From: Candidatus Gastranaerophilales bacterium
GTDB lineage: Bacteria > Cyanobacteriota > Vampirovibrionia > Gastranaerophilales > CAJFVJ01
DNA: 64,000 nucleotides
Assembly (NCBI GenBank): GCA_944323485.1
Contig: CALUSR010000003.1
Location: 62,001-126,000, forward strand
Direction of reading: 5' to 3'
In this document: positions 56,165 to 64,000 of the stretch, in pieces
How positions within the stretch are numbered: position 1 is the first letter of the stretch
How the letters are laid out: each line of letters opens with the position of its first letter
Made by a program: the position numbers and the translations under genes
The notes under the pieces: model-generated
Told to the model about the DNA's origin: nothing
Seen by the model: the letters and a program-made list of their open reading frames with translations, nothing else
Database searches by the model: none

Positions 56165-57266
56165 TTACTTCTTCAAATAACTCTCAATAAAACCGTCGAT
56201 ATCACCGTCCATCACGGCGTCAACATTGCCCATTTCATAACCGGTGCGAAGGTCTTTTACCATTTTATAGGGATGGAAGACATATGAACGAATTTGCGAC
56301 CCGAAGTTAACATCCATAACTTCGCCCTTCAGCTCGGAAACCTTTTGCTCATGCTCCTGTTGTTTCATTTCCAGAAGTTTTGATGCGAGAAGCTGCATGG
56401 CAATCTCTTTATTCTTAAGCTGAGAACGTTCCTGCTGGCATTTTATAACTATGCCTGTCGGTTTATGAAACAATCTTACTGCTGTTTCGACCTTATTCAC
56501 ATTTTGCCCGCCGGCACCGCCTGAGCGCATGGTTTCAAATTCAACCTCATCAGGGGGAATTACTATTTTCTTCTCGCAATCTTCTATTACAGGGCTGACT
56601 TCGAGAGATGCAAAACTCGTCTGGCGTTTACCGTTCGCATTAAAAGGAGAAATCCTGACAAGACGATGAACTCCTTTTTCAGCCTTTGCATAACCATAGG
56701 CATACTTTCCTGACACTCTGAAAGTACAGCTTTTTATACCTGCTTCATCCCCCTCTGAAGTATCAATTATGTCAACATGCCAGCCTTTTCTCTCAGCCCA
56801 GCGGATATACATACGGAGAAGCATCTGAGCCCAATCCTGTGCATCCGTTCCGCCGGCACCAGCGTTAACGGTTAAAAGAGCATCGGACTCATCATATTCA
56901 CCTGACAACATCTTTTGAAATTCCCATTTTTCAAGCTCATCAGATAATTTCTTCAAAGATTCGGAAGCCTCATCAAGGAGAGAAGCATCGGATTCCTCTT
57001 CAAAGAGTTCGACTAATGTATTTGAGTCATCAAGAAGGGTATCCCAATTTTTAATTTTTTCAAGGGAAGACTTTGCGTCATTGAGTTTTTTCGACACTGA
57101 CGCAGCTTTATTCTGGTCATTCCATATATCAGGATTTTCAAGTTGTTTTTCAAGAGAGGTTATTTGATTTTGAAGACCGTTCGGGTCAAAGACACTCCTT
57201 TGCTTGAAGGAGTCTTTTCTCAAGCTCTTTAGACTGTCTCTTCAAGTCAGTTATATCAACACTCAT
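56165..57266 (-). CDS. prfB: Peptide chain release factor 2, with programmed +1 frameshift
   Basis: RF2 ends translation at UGA and UAA. The frame from the ATG at 57266 (GGAG at six bases) encodes 26 residues, [17 protein letters not shown] then RLLQAKECL, and meets TGA at 57188-57186. The slippery CTT TGA C with the internal ribosome-binding-like AAGGAG three bases before CTT matches the classical site. After a +1 shift the frame continues with DPNGLQNQ and 340 residues, total about 366. The SPF anticodon-like motif (RISPFNANG) and GGQ ([10 protein letters not shown]) are intact. It follows secA by 12 bases. Confidence 0.96.
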
Positions 57267-57278
57267 AAAATTCTCCGA

Positions 57279-60074
57279 CTACTGTTTTCCGCAGCATTTT
57301 TTGTATTTTAACCCGCTTCCGCATGGGCACATATCATTTCTCCCGATTTTTTCTTTTGAAACAGGGGAGTTATCACTGTCTTCTTCCGGTGATACGCCGT
57401 ATTTTTCGGCAGCCTCTGATAGAGATGTTTTGATAGGCTCATCAGGTTCCGGCATGCCCATAATTTCAAAATGGAACTGCATTCTGAATAAATGCGTAAC
57501 TGTTTCAGCTTGAATCTGGTGCATCATATCATTAAACATCTCAAATGCTTCACGTTTGTATTCAATGAGAGGATCTTTCTGACCGTAAGCACGAAGCCCG
57601 ATGCCCTCTCTCAGCATATCTATGTTGTGAAGATGGTCAATCCATTTATTATCAACGACTCTAAGAAGAATATCCTTTTCCGCAACTCTCATAATATTAT
57701 CGGGAGCACCGTATTCTTGAGGAACATAAGCTCCTTCTCCTTCGGTAAGACGCATCAGTTCATTGTATCCTTCAACAGCCTGCTCTTCGTTATTTTTGTA
57801 AGCTTCTTTTGCCATTTCGGTAATTTTATCGCACATCTGCGCAAAAGTGAGAGAAGAAATATCCTCTTTCTTAAGCTCCGATAACTGAGGGAATACAGAA
57901 CGCACAGAGTTGAGCAAAGCATTCAGGTCTTCTTCTGTGTAATCCTGAACAGCCATCTCAGGATTGAAATATGTTCCGACAAGTCTTTCAACTTCTTTTT
58001 CTATCATATAAAGAATATCTTCGTAGATATTTTCTCCTTCGAGAACACGACGACGCTGCTTGTAGAACAGCTCTCTTTGCTGATTCATAACATCATCATA
58101 TTCAAGAACACTTTTTCTTATATCAAAGTGATATGTTTCAACTTTCTTTTGAGCTGATTGTATTGTCTTGCTGATGATTGACGATTCAATAGCCATAGAT
58201 TCATCAATATTCATTGTTTCCATCAAAGAAGAAACTTTATCGCCGCCGAATATTCTCATCAAATTATCCTGCAAAGATAAGAAGAATCTGCTTGACCCCG
58301 GGTCTCCCTGACGGCCTGCACGACCTCGCAGCTGGTTATCAATACGGCGTGATTCATGTCGTTCAGTACCGATAACATGCAGCCCTCCTGCAGCCCTTAC
58401 TATTTCCTGTTCTTCCTGAGTAATTTTGAATGCCTCTTCAAGAATTTCTTCTCTTTTTTGAGCATAATCTTCCGGAGTCATCTCTTCTTTTTTAATACCC
58501 CGTTGAGCCATCAAATCTCTTGCAAGAAACTCGGGATTACCGCCGAGAAGAATATCCGTACCACGACCTGCCATATTGGTAGCGATTGTAACAGCTCCCG
58601 CGCGACCTGCCTGTGCGATTATTTGGGCTTCTTTCTCATGGTGTTTTGCATTCAAAACATTATGAGGAATGCCTCGTTTTTTCAACAATGATGAAAGATA
58701 CTCTGATTTTTCAATGCTTATTGTACCCACAAGAACAGGTGCTTTCTTTTCGTGATATTCGATTATTTCATCAACAACCGCCAAAAACTTCTGTTTTTCA
58801 GTCTTGTACACAACATCTGACATATCTATTCTTATATCAGGTTTGTTTGTCGGTATTGTCGTTACTTCAAGGTTATAAATCTTTCCGAATTCAGCTTCTT
58901 CGGTCATAGCGGTACCTGTCATGCCGGAGAGTTTCGGGTATAGTCTGAAAAGGTTCTGGAAGGTAATGCTAGCAAGAGTTTGAGTTTCGTCCTGAATCTT
59001 TACGCCTTCTTTTGCCTCGATTGCCTGATGAAGTCCGTCACTCCAGCGGCGTCCCGGCATAAGTCTTCCGGTAAACTCATCTACAATTACGATTTCACCG
59101 TCTTTAAGAACATAATCGGTATCTCTTATAAATAATTCTTTCGCTCTCAAAGCCTGTATAAGATGGTGAGCATACTGAGTTGAGGGATCGAAGAGGTCTT
59201 TGATTTCGAGCATTTCTTGCGCTCTGTCAATCCCTTCTTCGTTCAGGATAACATTTTTATTCTTCTCATCTACAGTGTAGTCAACATCTTTTTCAAGTTT
59301 TGGCGCAATCTTAGACATAATCACATATGTATCGGCAGATTTATCAAGCCTTCCGCTTATAATCAACGGTGTTCTCGCCTCATCAATCAAAATACTGTCA
59401 ACTTCATCGACAATAGCATAATTGTATGGTCTTTGAACGCATTGCTCAAGACTTCCGGCCATATTATCTCTCAGATAATCAAATCCGTACTCATTGTTTG
59501 TTCCATAAGTAATATCAGCGGCATAAGCCTCTTTTTTACGGGCAAAGTCATGGTCATTTGACAAAACAAGTCCGACGCTCATTCCCAAAAATTTGTAAAT
59601 CTGTCCCATCCATTCACTATCACGTTTTGCAAGATAGTCGTTAACGGTTACAACATGAGCGCCTTTGCCTGTCAGAGCATTCAAATAAACAGGAAGCGTA
59701 GCGACAAGTGTCTTACCTTCACCTGTTCTCATTTCTGCTATCTGCCCTTTATTCAATACCATGCCGCCTATTAACTGAACATCATAGTGGCGCATATTCA
59801 AAACTCTCTTTCCTGCTTCTCTTACTGTTGCAAAAGCTTCAGGGAGAATCAAATCAAGAGCTTCATTCTGGAGAATCAAATCTTGTTTTTTATCTTCAAC
59901 TTTTCGTCTGTTATCGAGCTTATTTTTGAACTCAACCGTTTTTGCCCGGAGTTCATCATCAGATAATTTTGAAAAATCTTCTTCCAGTATATTTATATGT
60001 TCAACTATCGGTAAAAGAGTTTTAACCTTTCTTTCATTCGGGTCCCCCAATAGTTTTGCCAATAACTTCATCAT
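57279..60074 (-). CDS. secA: Preprotein translocase ATPase SecA
   Basis: SecA drives protein export through SecYEG. Walker A MRTGEGKT (near 116), [13 protein letters not shown], and the preprotein cross-linking and helical domains are in order. The C-terminal zinc domain ([13 protein letters not shown]) binds SecB or the ribosome. It has 931 residues. GAGG lies nine to eleven bases before the two ATGs. The leader region upstream is structured (see 60130-60344). Confidence 0.97.
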   Translation of the reverse strand: MMKLLAKLLGDPNERKVKTLLPIVEHINILEEDFSKLSDDELRAKTVEFKNKLDNRRKVEDKKQDLILQNEALDLILPEAFATVREAGKRVLNMRHYDVQLIGGMVLNKGQIAEMRTGEGKTLVATLPVYLNALTGKGAHVVTVNDYLAKRDSEWMGQIYKFLGMSVGLVLSNDHDFARKKEAYAADITYGTNNEYGFDYLRDNMAGSLEQCVQRPYNYAIVDEVDSILIDEARTPLIISGRLDKSADTYVIMSKIAPKLEKDVDYTVDEKNKNVILNEEGIDRAQEMLEIKDLFDPSTQYAHHLIQALRAKELFIRDTDYVLKDGEIVIVDEFTGRLMPGRRWSDGLHQAIEAKEGVKIQDETQTLASITFQNLFRLYPKLSGMTGTAMTEEAEFGKIYNLEVTTIPTNKPDIRIDMSDVVYKTEKQKFLAVVDEIIEYHEKKAPVLVGTISIEKSEYLSSLLKKRGIPHNVLNAKHHEKEAQIIAQAGRAGAVTIATNMAGRGTDILLGGNPEFLARDLMAQRGIKKEEMTPEDYAQKREEILEEAFKITQEEQEIVRAAGGLHVIGTERHESRRIDNQLRGRAGRQGDPGSSRFFLSLQDNLMRIFGGDKVSSLMETMNIDESMAIESSIISKTIQSAQKKVETYHFDIRKSVLEYDDVMNQQRELFYKQRRRVLEGENIYEDILYMIEKEVERLVGTYFNPEMAVQDYTEEDLNALLNSVRSVFPQLSELKKEDISSLTFAQMCDKITEMAKEAYKNNEEQAVEGYNELMRLTEGEGAYVPQEYGAPDNIMRVAEKDILLRVVDNKWIDHLHNIDMLREGIGLRAYGQKDPLIEYKREAFEMFNDMMHQIQAETVTHLFRMQFHFEIMGMPEPDEPIKTSLSEAAEKYGVSPEEDSDNSPVSKEKIGRNDMCPCGSGLKYKKCCGKQ

Positions 60075-60129
60075 AATTTTAAATTCCTCTTCCCTCAGGA
60101 TAAAAATTCCTCAAATATAATTTTATCAC

Positions 60130-60158
60130 AAAAAAAAGAGGGTTAATAAATTACCCTC
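60130..60158 (-). terminator. Intrinsic terminator upstream of secA
   Basis: On the minus strand GAGGGT and ACCCTC pair, and eight T follow at once. It is 60 bases before the secA start, so it must be read through for secA expression from the upstream promoter. Confidence 0.8.
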
Positions 60159-60305
60159 ATATTAAACTTTAAGTGCCACAATGGGTTACGCTTTTATTAA
60201 ACTTTTTAGAGAAAGATAAGCCGCAAAAGAATTTCTTACTTTGCTCTTGGCTGAAAGAAGTACCACCTGTTGTTCTATTTACGGCTTATCATCAGGTTCA
60301 GCTAT
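60159..60305 (-). ncRNA. Candidate structured leader RNA of secA
   Basis: A 9-bp perfect stem, GATAAGCCG (60290-60282) with CGGCTTATC (60223-60215), closes a 58-nt apical region that contains further short pairings (TACTT / AAGTA and AAGAA / TTCTT). TAACCC at 60189-60184 repeats the right arm of the terminator and could compete for its left arm. No known riboswitch family is recognised. It could instead be an independent small RNA of about 175 nt. Confidence 0.45.
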
Positions 60306-60311
60306 CACGCA

Positions 60312-60344
60312 TATATATTAATAAAAACATTTGTTGTTCAACAA
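60312..60344 (-). promoter_or_regulatory. Promoter of the secA leader
   Basis: TTGTTG (60344-60339) and TAATAT (60320-60315) are 18 nt apart; TTGAAC with TATATA is an alternative reading in the same place. Confidence 0.4.
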
Positions 60345-60420
60345 TTGCATGATATAACTAAAAACTTAACAATAATTAATATGTTCAATAAAAAATTTCT
60401 GTTAACACCATGCCAAATTT

Positions 60421-62244
60421 TTACAAATTTTGGAGCGCATCAAAAATTTTCTCACCTGTTTTCAGCCCGAACATATCCTGCAGTTCTTCTTTGTTTGCAG
60501 CGAGAATGCCCTCTATCGTTTCAAAACGTTCGAACAATTGTTTCTTCTTCTTTTCTGACACTCCTGGGATTTCATCCAACGAAGACTCTACCGCAGTTTT
60601 TGAACGCAGCTTTCTATGATAAGTTATTGCAAATCTGTGCGCTTCATCCCTGACTTTCTGGAATAAGAACAATGCCTTCGAGTTGAGAGGAAACAAAATT
60701 GAATTTTTCTGATGAGGCAAGAATACCTCTTCTTCACGCTTTGCAAGAGATACAATATCTGATGAAATTCCGCCGAGTTCCTCAAGAACTCCGACAGCTG
60801 ATGATAATTGCCCTTTGCCGCCGTCTATAATAATCAAATCAGGCATGGGCAGATTTTCTTTTTTTAGACGTGAGTATCGGCGCCTTATTACCTCCCGCAT
60901 AGACTGGAAGTCATCCACCTGAGTATCTTTCAGCGTACGAATTTTAAATCTTTTGTACATGGATTTTTTAGGTCTGCCGTTCTCAAAATAGACCATTGAA
61001 GCAACAGTGTTTGTTCCCTGAATATGCGATATATCGAAACATTCTATTGTATGAGGGAAATTTTTTAGTTTTAGTTTTTCCTGAATATAAGCGCCAACCT
61101 CATTCCACTCATCAACCATCTGTGTCGAAAGAGCAAGTTTCAAACGGTCAAAGCTGATAGAGGCGTTCTTGTTTGCGAGGTCTATCATCTCTTTTTTTCT
61201 GCCGATTTTTGGTACCGCAACATCAACCTTTTTGCCTTTCTTTATTTTCAGCCACCGTGATATCAAATCTTTTTCTTCTTCTGAAATTTCGAGCGGCAAA
61301 AAGATTTCTGACGCTATATCATCAGTTGAAATATAATAATCCTTCAAAAATCTCTCCAAATATTCTTCTGTTGTGTTTTCAGGAGAAATTTCATAATCAA
61401 AATCCTGTTTATCAATCAACCTGCCATGCCTGATTTTCATGACAACAAAGCACAGGCGGTTGCTCTCACGATAAAACCCGATAATATCCTGAAAGATATT
61501 TGTATTTTCTGAAACAACCTTCTGGCGCTCCATAACTTTTTTTACGTCAAAATAGCTGTCACGGTATCTGGCTGCCTTTTCATACTGCTGTTTCTCTGCA
61601 TAAACTTCCATCTGATGTTTAAGCTGTTCGAGAAGTTCCCCCTGATTACCGGATAAAAACATCTCAACCTGTTTTACAAGAGCCTTATACTCCTCTGATG
61701 AAACAAGTTTCTGGCATGGTCCGAGGCATTTGCCTATTTGATAATAGATGCATGGACGGTCTTTAAATCTGGGAGTTTTGCACTGTTTGAGAGGGAAAAT
61801 TTTCTTTATCAACTCGAGAGTAGAATACATCGCCCTTGAGTTTGTATATGGACCGTAGTATCTTCCCTTTGCCATATTTTTATTGGCTCGTCTTGTAACA
61901 ATTATGCGAGGATAGTCCTCATCGGTAATCAAAAACCATGGAAACTTCTTATCATCCTTCAAAAGAACATTATACTTAGGCTTATGCTTTTTAATCATGT
62001 GAGATTCAAGAATCAGCGCTTCTACCTCTGTATCTGTCACTATATATTTGAAACTCACAATCTGAGGCACCATCACTCTCAGCTTCGGAGAGTCATGATT
62101 TTTGTTAAAATAGCTTCTGACACGATTTTTGAGAATCTTTGCCTTGCCGACATAGATAATTTCACCGTTTTTATCAAGCATAAAATATACTCCGGGCATA
62201 TCCGGAAGTAAATTCAGCTGTTCTTTTAAAGGAATGTTTGTCAT
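60421..62244 (-). CDS. uvrC: Excinuclease ABC subunit C
   Basis: UvrC makes both incisions in nucleotide excision repair. The GIY-YIG domain ([19 protein letters not shown]) is at the start, the UVR domain lies near residues 200-235, and the RNase H-like nuclease has [20 protein letters not shown] and [14 protein letters not shown]. The helix-hairpin-helix end ([20 protein letters not shown]) is intact. It has 607 residues and overlaps the panD stop by four bases. Confidence 0.97.
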   Translation of the reverse strand: MTNIPLKEQLNLLPDMPGVYFMLDKNGEIIYVGKAKILKNRVRSYFNKNHDSPKLRVMVPQIVSFKYIVTDTEVEALILESHMIKKHKPKYNVLLKDDKKFPWFLITDEDYPRIIVTRRANKNMAKGRYYGPYTNSRAMYSTLELIKKIFPLKQCKTPRFKDRPCIYYQIGKCLGPCQKLVSSEEYKALVKQVEMFLSGNQGELLEQLKHQMEVYAEKQQYEKAARYRDSYFDVKKVMERQKVVSENTNIFQDIIGFYRESNRLCFVVMKIRHGRLIDKQDFDYEISPENTTEEYLERFLKDYYISTDDIASEIFLPLEISEEEKDLISRWLKIKKGKKVDVAVPKIGRKKEMIDLANKNASISFDRLKLALSTQMVDEWNEVGAYIQEKLKLKNFPHTIECFDISHIQGTNTVASMVYFENGRPKKSMYKRFKIRTLKDTQVDDFQSMREVIRRRYSRLKKENLPMPDLIIIDGGKGQLSSAVGVLEELGGISSDIVSLAKREEEVFLPHQKNSILFPLNSKALFLFQKVRDEAHRFAITYHRKLRSKTAVESSLDEIPGVSEKKKKQLFERFETIEGILAANKEELQDMFGLKTGEKIFDALQNL

Positions 62245-62594
62245 ACCTTTATTATATTATTTTTTTCATCAACGTGAACAATCTTTGGAACGAGTTTATC
62301 GGCTTCCTCGGGTGTGCACTGAGCAAATGCTACAATAATAACTTTATCACCGATAGCAACTTTTCTTGCAGCTGCACCATTCAAACAAATATCACGGTTT
62401 CCCCGTTTTCCTGTTATGACATAAGTTGAAAAACGCTCGCCGTTATTTATATCAAGGATATCAACTTTCTGACCTTCTCTTATTCCGGATGCCTGTATAA
62501 GCTCTTCATCTATGGTGATAGAGCCGACATAATTCAAATTTGCATCTGTTACCGTTGCACGATGAATTTTTGAGTACAACATCTCTATTAACAT
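62241..62594 (-). CDS. panD: Aspartate 1-decarboxylase proenzyme
   Basis: PanD makes beta-alanine for pantothenate and CoA. The self-cleavage site G24-S25 in [10 protein letters not shown] is in the canonical place. The end of the protein includes [22 protein letters not shown] lies nine bases before the ATG. It has 117 residues. It is between proS and uvrC in one operon. Confidence 0.96.
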   Translation of the reverse strand: MLIEMLYSKIHRATVTDANLNYVGSITIDEELIQASGIREGQKVDILDINNGERFSTYVITGKRGNRDICLNGAAARKVAIGDKVIIVAFAQCTPEEADKLVPKIVHVDEKNNIIKV

Positions 62595-62605
62595 AATTCT
62601 AACCT

Positions 62606-64000
62606 CTATGAAATGGTTTTCACCACTTCTATCATTTTTTCAACTGCCTCATCAGGAGTAAGTTTCATAACTTCTCCGGTTTCTCTAATCTTAAATTCAA
62701 CCAAACCTTCAGAAAGAGTTTTTCCTGCGGTAATTCTATAAGGGAATCCGATTAAATCGGCATCCTTAAATTTTACGCCTGCTCTTTCCGGTCTGTCATC
62801 AAGAACAACCTCAACACCTGCTTTTTGAAGTTTTTCATAAATATCTGAAGCAACGCTCATCTGCTGCTCATCCTGGTCACTGACAGGAACCACAACAACA
62901 TGATATGGAGCAATCTGTACCGGCCATTTGATGCCATGCTCATCATGATATCTCTCAACGGCAGCAGCAGCCGTCCTAGAAATTCCTATACCGTAACATC
63001 CCATTATGAAGGGTTTTTCTTTTCCATCTTCAGCTGTAAATGTTGCATTCATTGCCTTTGAATATTTTGTACCGAGTTTGAAAATATTACCGACTTCAAT
63101 ACCTTTCGTAATCATCAGATGTCCGTCGCACTCAGGACACCCTTCTCCGACCTGTGCAAGTCTGATATCAAACAGTTCAGGCAAATCAATATCAACGCCC
63201 CAGTTTGCGCCGACAAGGTGCTTATCGGTCTGGTTTATGCCGACTACGAAATTTTTCAAATCTTTAACACTAAAATCTGCAACAATTCTTACATTTTTCA
63301 TTCCCTTCGGACCGATAAATCCAGGTTCTGCACTGAATCCGTTTTTGTTCATCAGTTCAAGAATTTCTTCTGATGTAGCAATTCTGATTTCATTTGCACC
63401 AAGTGCATTTTGAAGTTTAATTTCTTCTACATTCTGATCACCTCTGATGAGGGCTATTGCCGGTTTGCTGTCTGCTATATAAACAAGAGCTTTACAAATA
63501 ATTGTTGAAGGAATTTTTAAAAATTCTGCAAGTTCTTCAATTGTTCTTGTATGCGGAGTATCCACTATCTCAGCTTTTTCAAAACGCCCCGTCAGCTCAG
63601 CAGGCAGCATCTTTGATGTTGCATTGTTTGAGTTTGCGGCATAAGAGCACTTATCACAGTACAAAACATCATTCTCCCCGCTGTCAGTCTTTGTCAACAC
63701 CATAAACTCATGGCTGACGCTTCCGCCGATTGCACCTGAGTCACTTCTTACCATACGTGTTTCAAGCCCGCATCTAAGGAATATCTTGGTATAAGCTCTT
63801 GCCATCTTTTCATAAGCAACGTCAAGCCCTGCTTCATCAACATCAAAGCTGTAAGCGTCTTTCATAATAAACTCACGTCCTCTTAAAAGCCCGAACCGAG
63901 GACGAATTTCATCTCTGAATTTATTTTGAATTTGGTATAAGTTGACAGGCAGCTGGCGGTAAGAACGAATCTCATCACGTGCAAGCGCAGTAATCACTTC
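62606..64000 (-). CDS. proS: Prolyl-tRNA synthetase, bacterial type, N-terminus beyond the window
   Basis: The frame is open to the right edge, so about 100 N-terminal residues are missing. Motif 2 ([20 protein letters not shown]) opens the visible part. The editing insertion of the bacterial type follows (about 120-300 of the visible sequence, including [20 protein letters not shown]). Motif 3 ([16 protein letters not shown]) and the anticodon domain ([14 protein letters not shown]) complete it. panD follows after 11 bases. Confidence 0.96.
   Translation of the reverse strand, partial: EVITALARDEIRSYRQLPVNLYQIQNKFRDEIRPRFGLLRGREFIMKDAYSFDVDEAGLDVAYEKMARAYTKIFLRCGLETRMVRSDSGAIGGSVSHEFMVLTKTDSGENDVLYCDKCSYAANSNNATSKMLPAELTGRFEKAEIVDTPHTRTIEELAEFLKIPSTIICKALVYIADSKPAIALIRGDQNVEEIKLQNALGANEIRIATSEEILELMNKNGFSAEPGFIGPKGMKNVRIVADFSVKDLKNFVVGINQTDKHLVGANWGVDIDLPELFDIRLAQVGEGCPECDGHLMITKGIEVGNIFKLGTKYSKAMNATFTAEDGKEKPFIMGCYGIGISRTAAAAVERYHDEHGIKWPVQIAPYHVVVVPVSDQDEQQMSVASDIYEKLQKAGVEVVLDDRPERAGVKFKDADLIGFPYRITAGKTLSEGLVEFKIRETGEVMKLTPDEAVEKMIEVVKTIS

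Larger units (their letters stand above)
60075..60420 (-). other. secA-uvrC intergenic region with a structured leader
   Basis: These 346 bases hold, from the uvrC end toward secA, a promoter, a structured RNA candidate and an intrinsic terminator. I see no ORF longer than about ten codons. Confidence 0.6.

Noticed and set aside
60262-60300. TGAACCTGATGATAAG on the minus strand resembles the 3' half of a TPP riboswitch, and GGTGGTAC resembles a T-box core
   Set aside because: The 5' half of a TPP element (GGGGTGC, CTGAGA) is missing, and the leader is too short for a T-box with specifier loop. secA is not a usual target of either.

Overview
The window reads as a piece of an AT-rich, Gram-negative, cyanobacteria-related but non-photosynthetic genome, most likely a gut-type Melainabacterium (Vampirovibrionia, Gastranaerophilales-like). 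The main reasons are: the RNA polymerase beta-prime subunit is encoded as two genes (rpoC1 and rpoC2) split at the cyanobacterial position, with a very large insertion in the trigger loop of RpoC2; the NADH-dehydrogenase-like complex has 11 subunits and no NADH module; and no photosynthesis gene is present. The lineage call is an inference from gene content and not a database result.

Layout. 1-5.5 kb: the end of an RNA-binding-like repeat protein, dtd, a Maf-like protein and rlmN, then a short ORF and a repeat protein. 5.5-10.9 kb: glnA, two small secreted or zinc proteins, gatB and a TPR protein. 10.9-13.8 kb: an accessory module made of a 792-residue polymorphic-toxin-like protein whose C-terminus carries the motifs of a RelA/SpoT (p)ppNpp synthetase, followed by a small gene in the immunity position, with a perfect 42-bp palindrome just before the toxin start. 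13.8-14.9 kb: an SPFH protein and a small membrane protein. 14.9-24.8 kb: one large minus-strand operon, tRNA-Thr, tRNA-Tyr, tRNA-Thr, tuf, rpsJ and then the S10/spc ribosomal proteins down to rplR, where a terminator ends it. 25-31.9 kb: a frameshifted ankyrin gene, an OppD-type ATPase, the sucC-sucD-ispG operon and two secreted proteins. 31.9-41.6 kb: nuoABCDHIJKLMN. 41.8-45.4 kb: a DUF2023-like gene and a ferredoxin gene, a frameshifted repeat protein, and a hybrid-cluster-protein homologue that has lost most metal ligands. 45.6-56 kb: rplJ-rplL-rpoB-rpoC1-rpoC2 with an L10 leader. 56.1-64 kb: prfB (programmed frameshift), secA with a structured leader, uvrC, panD and a partial proS.

How it works together. 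Most of the window is core expression machinery: ribosomal proteins, EF-Tu, RNA polymerase, RF2, SecA and tRNA charging or editing. Attenuation-type control is visible upstream of rplJ, between rplL and rpoB, and upstream of secA. The Nuo complex without NuoEFG suggests a donor other than NADH, and a ferredoxin gene lies divergently next to the operon. The accessory parts (toxin-like module, repeat proteins, degenerate hybrid-cluster protein) are the least described. Two of the repeat genes carry likely single-base indels that should be checked against reads. Starts were chosen mainly from Shine-Dalgarno position; several genes use GTG or TTG.
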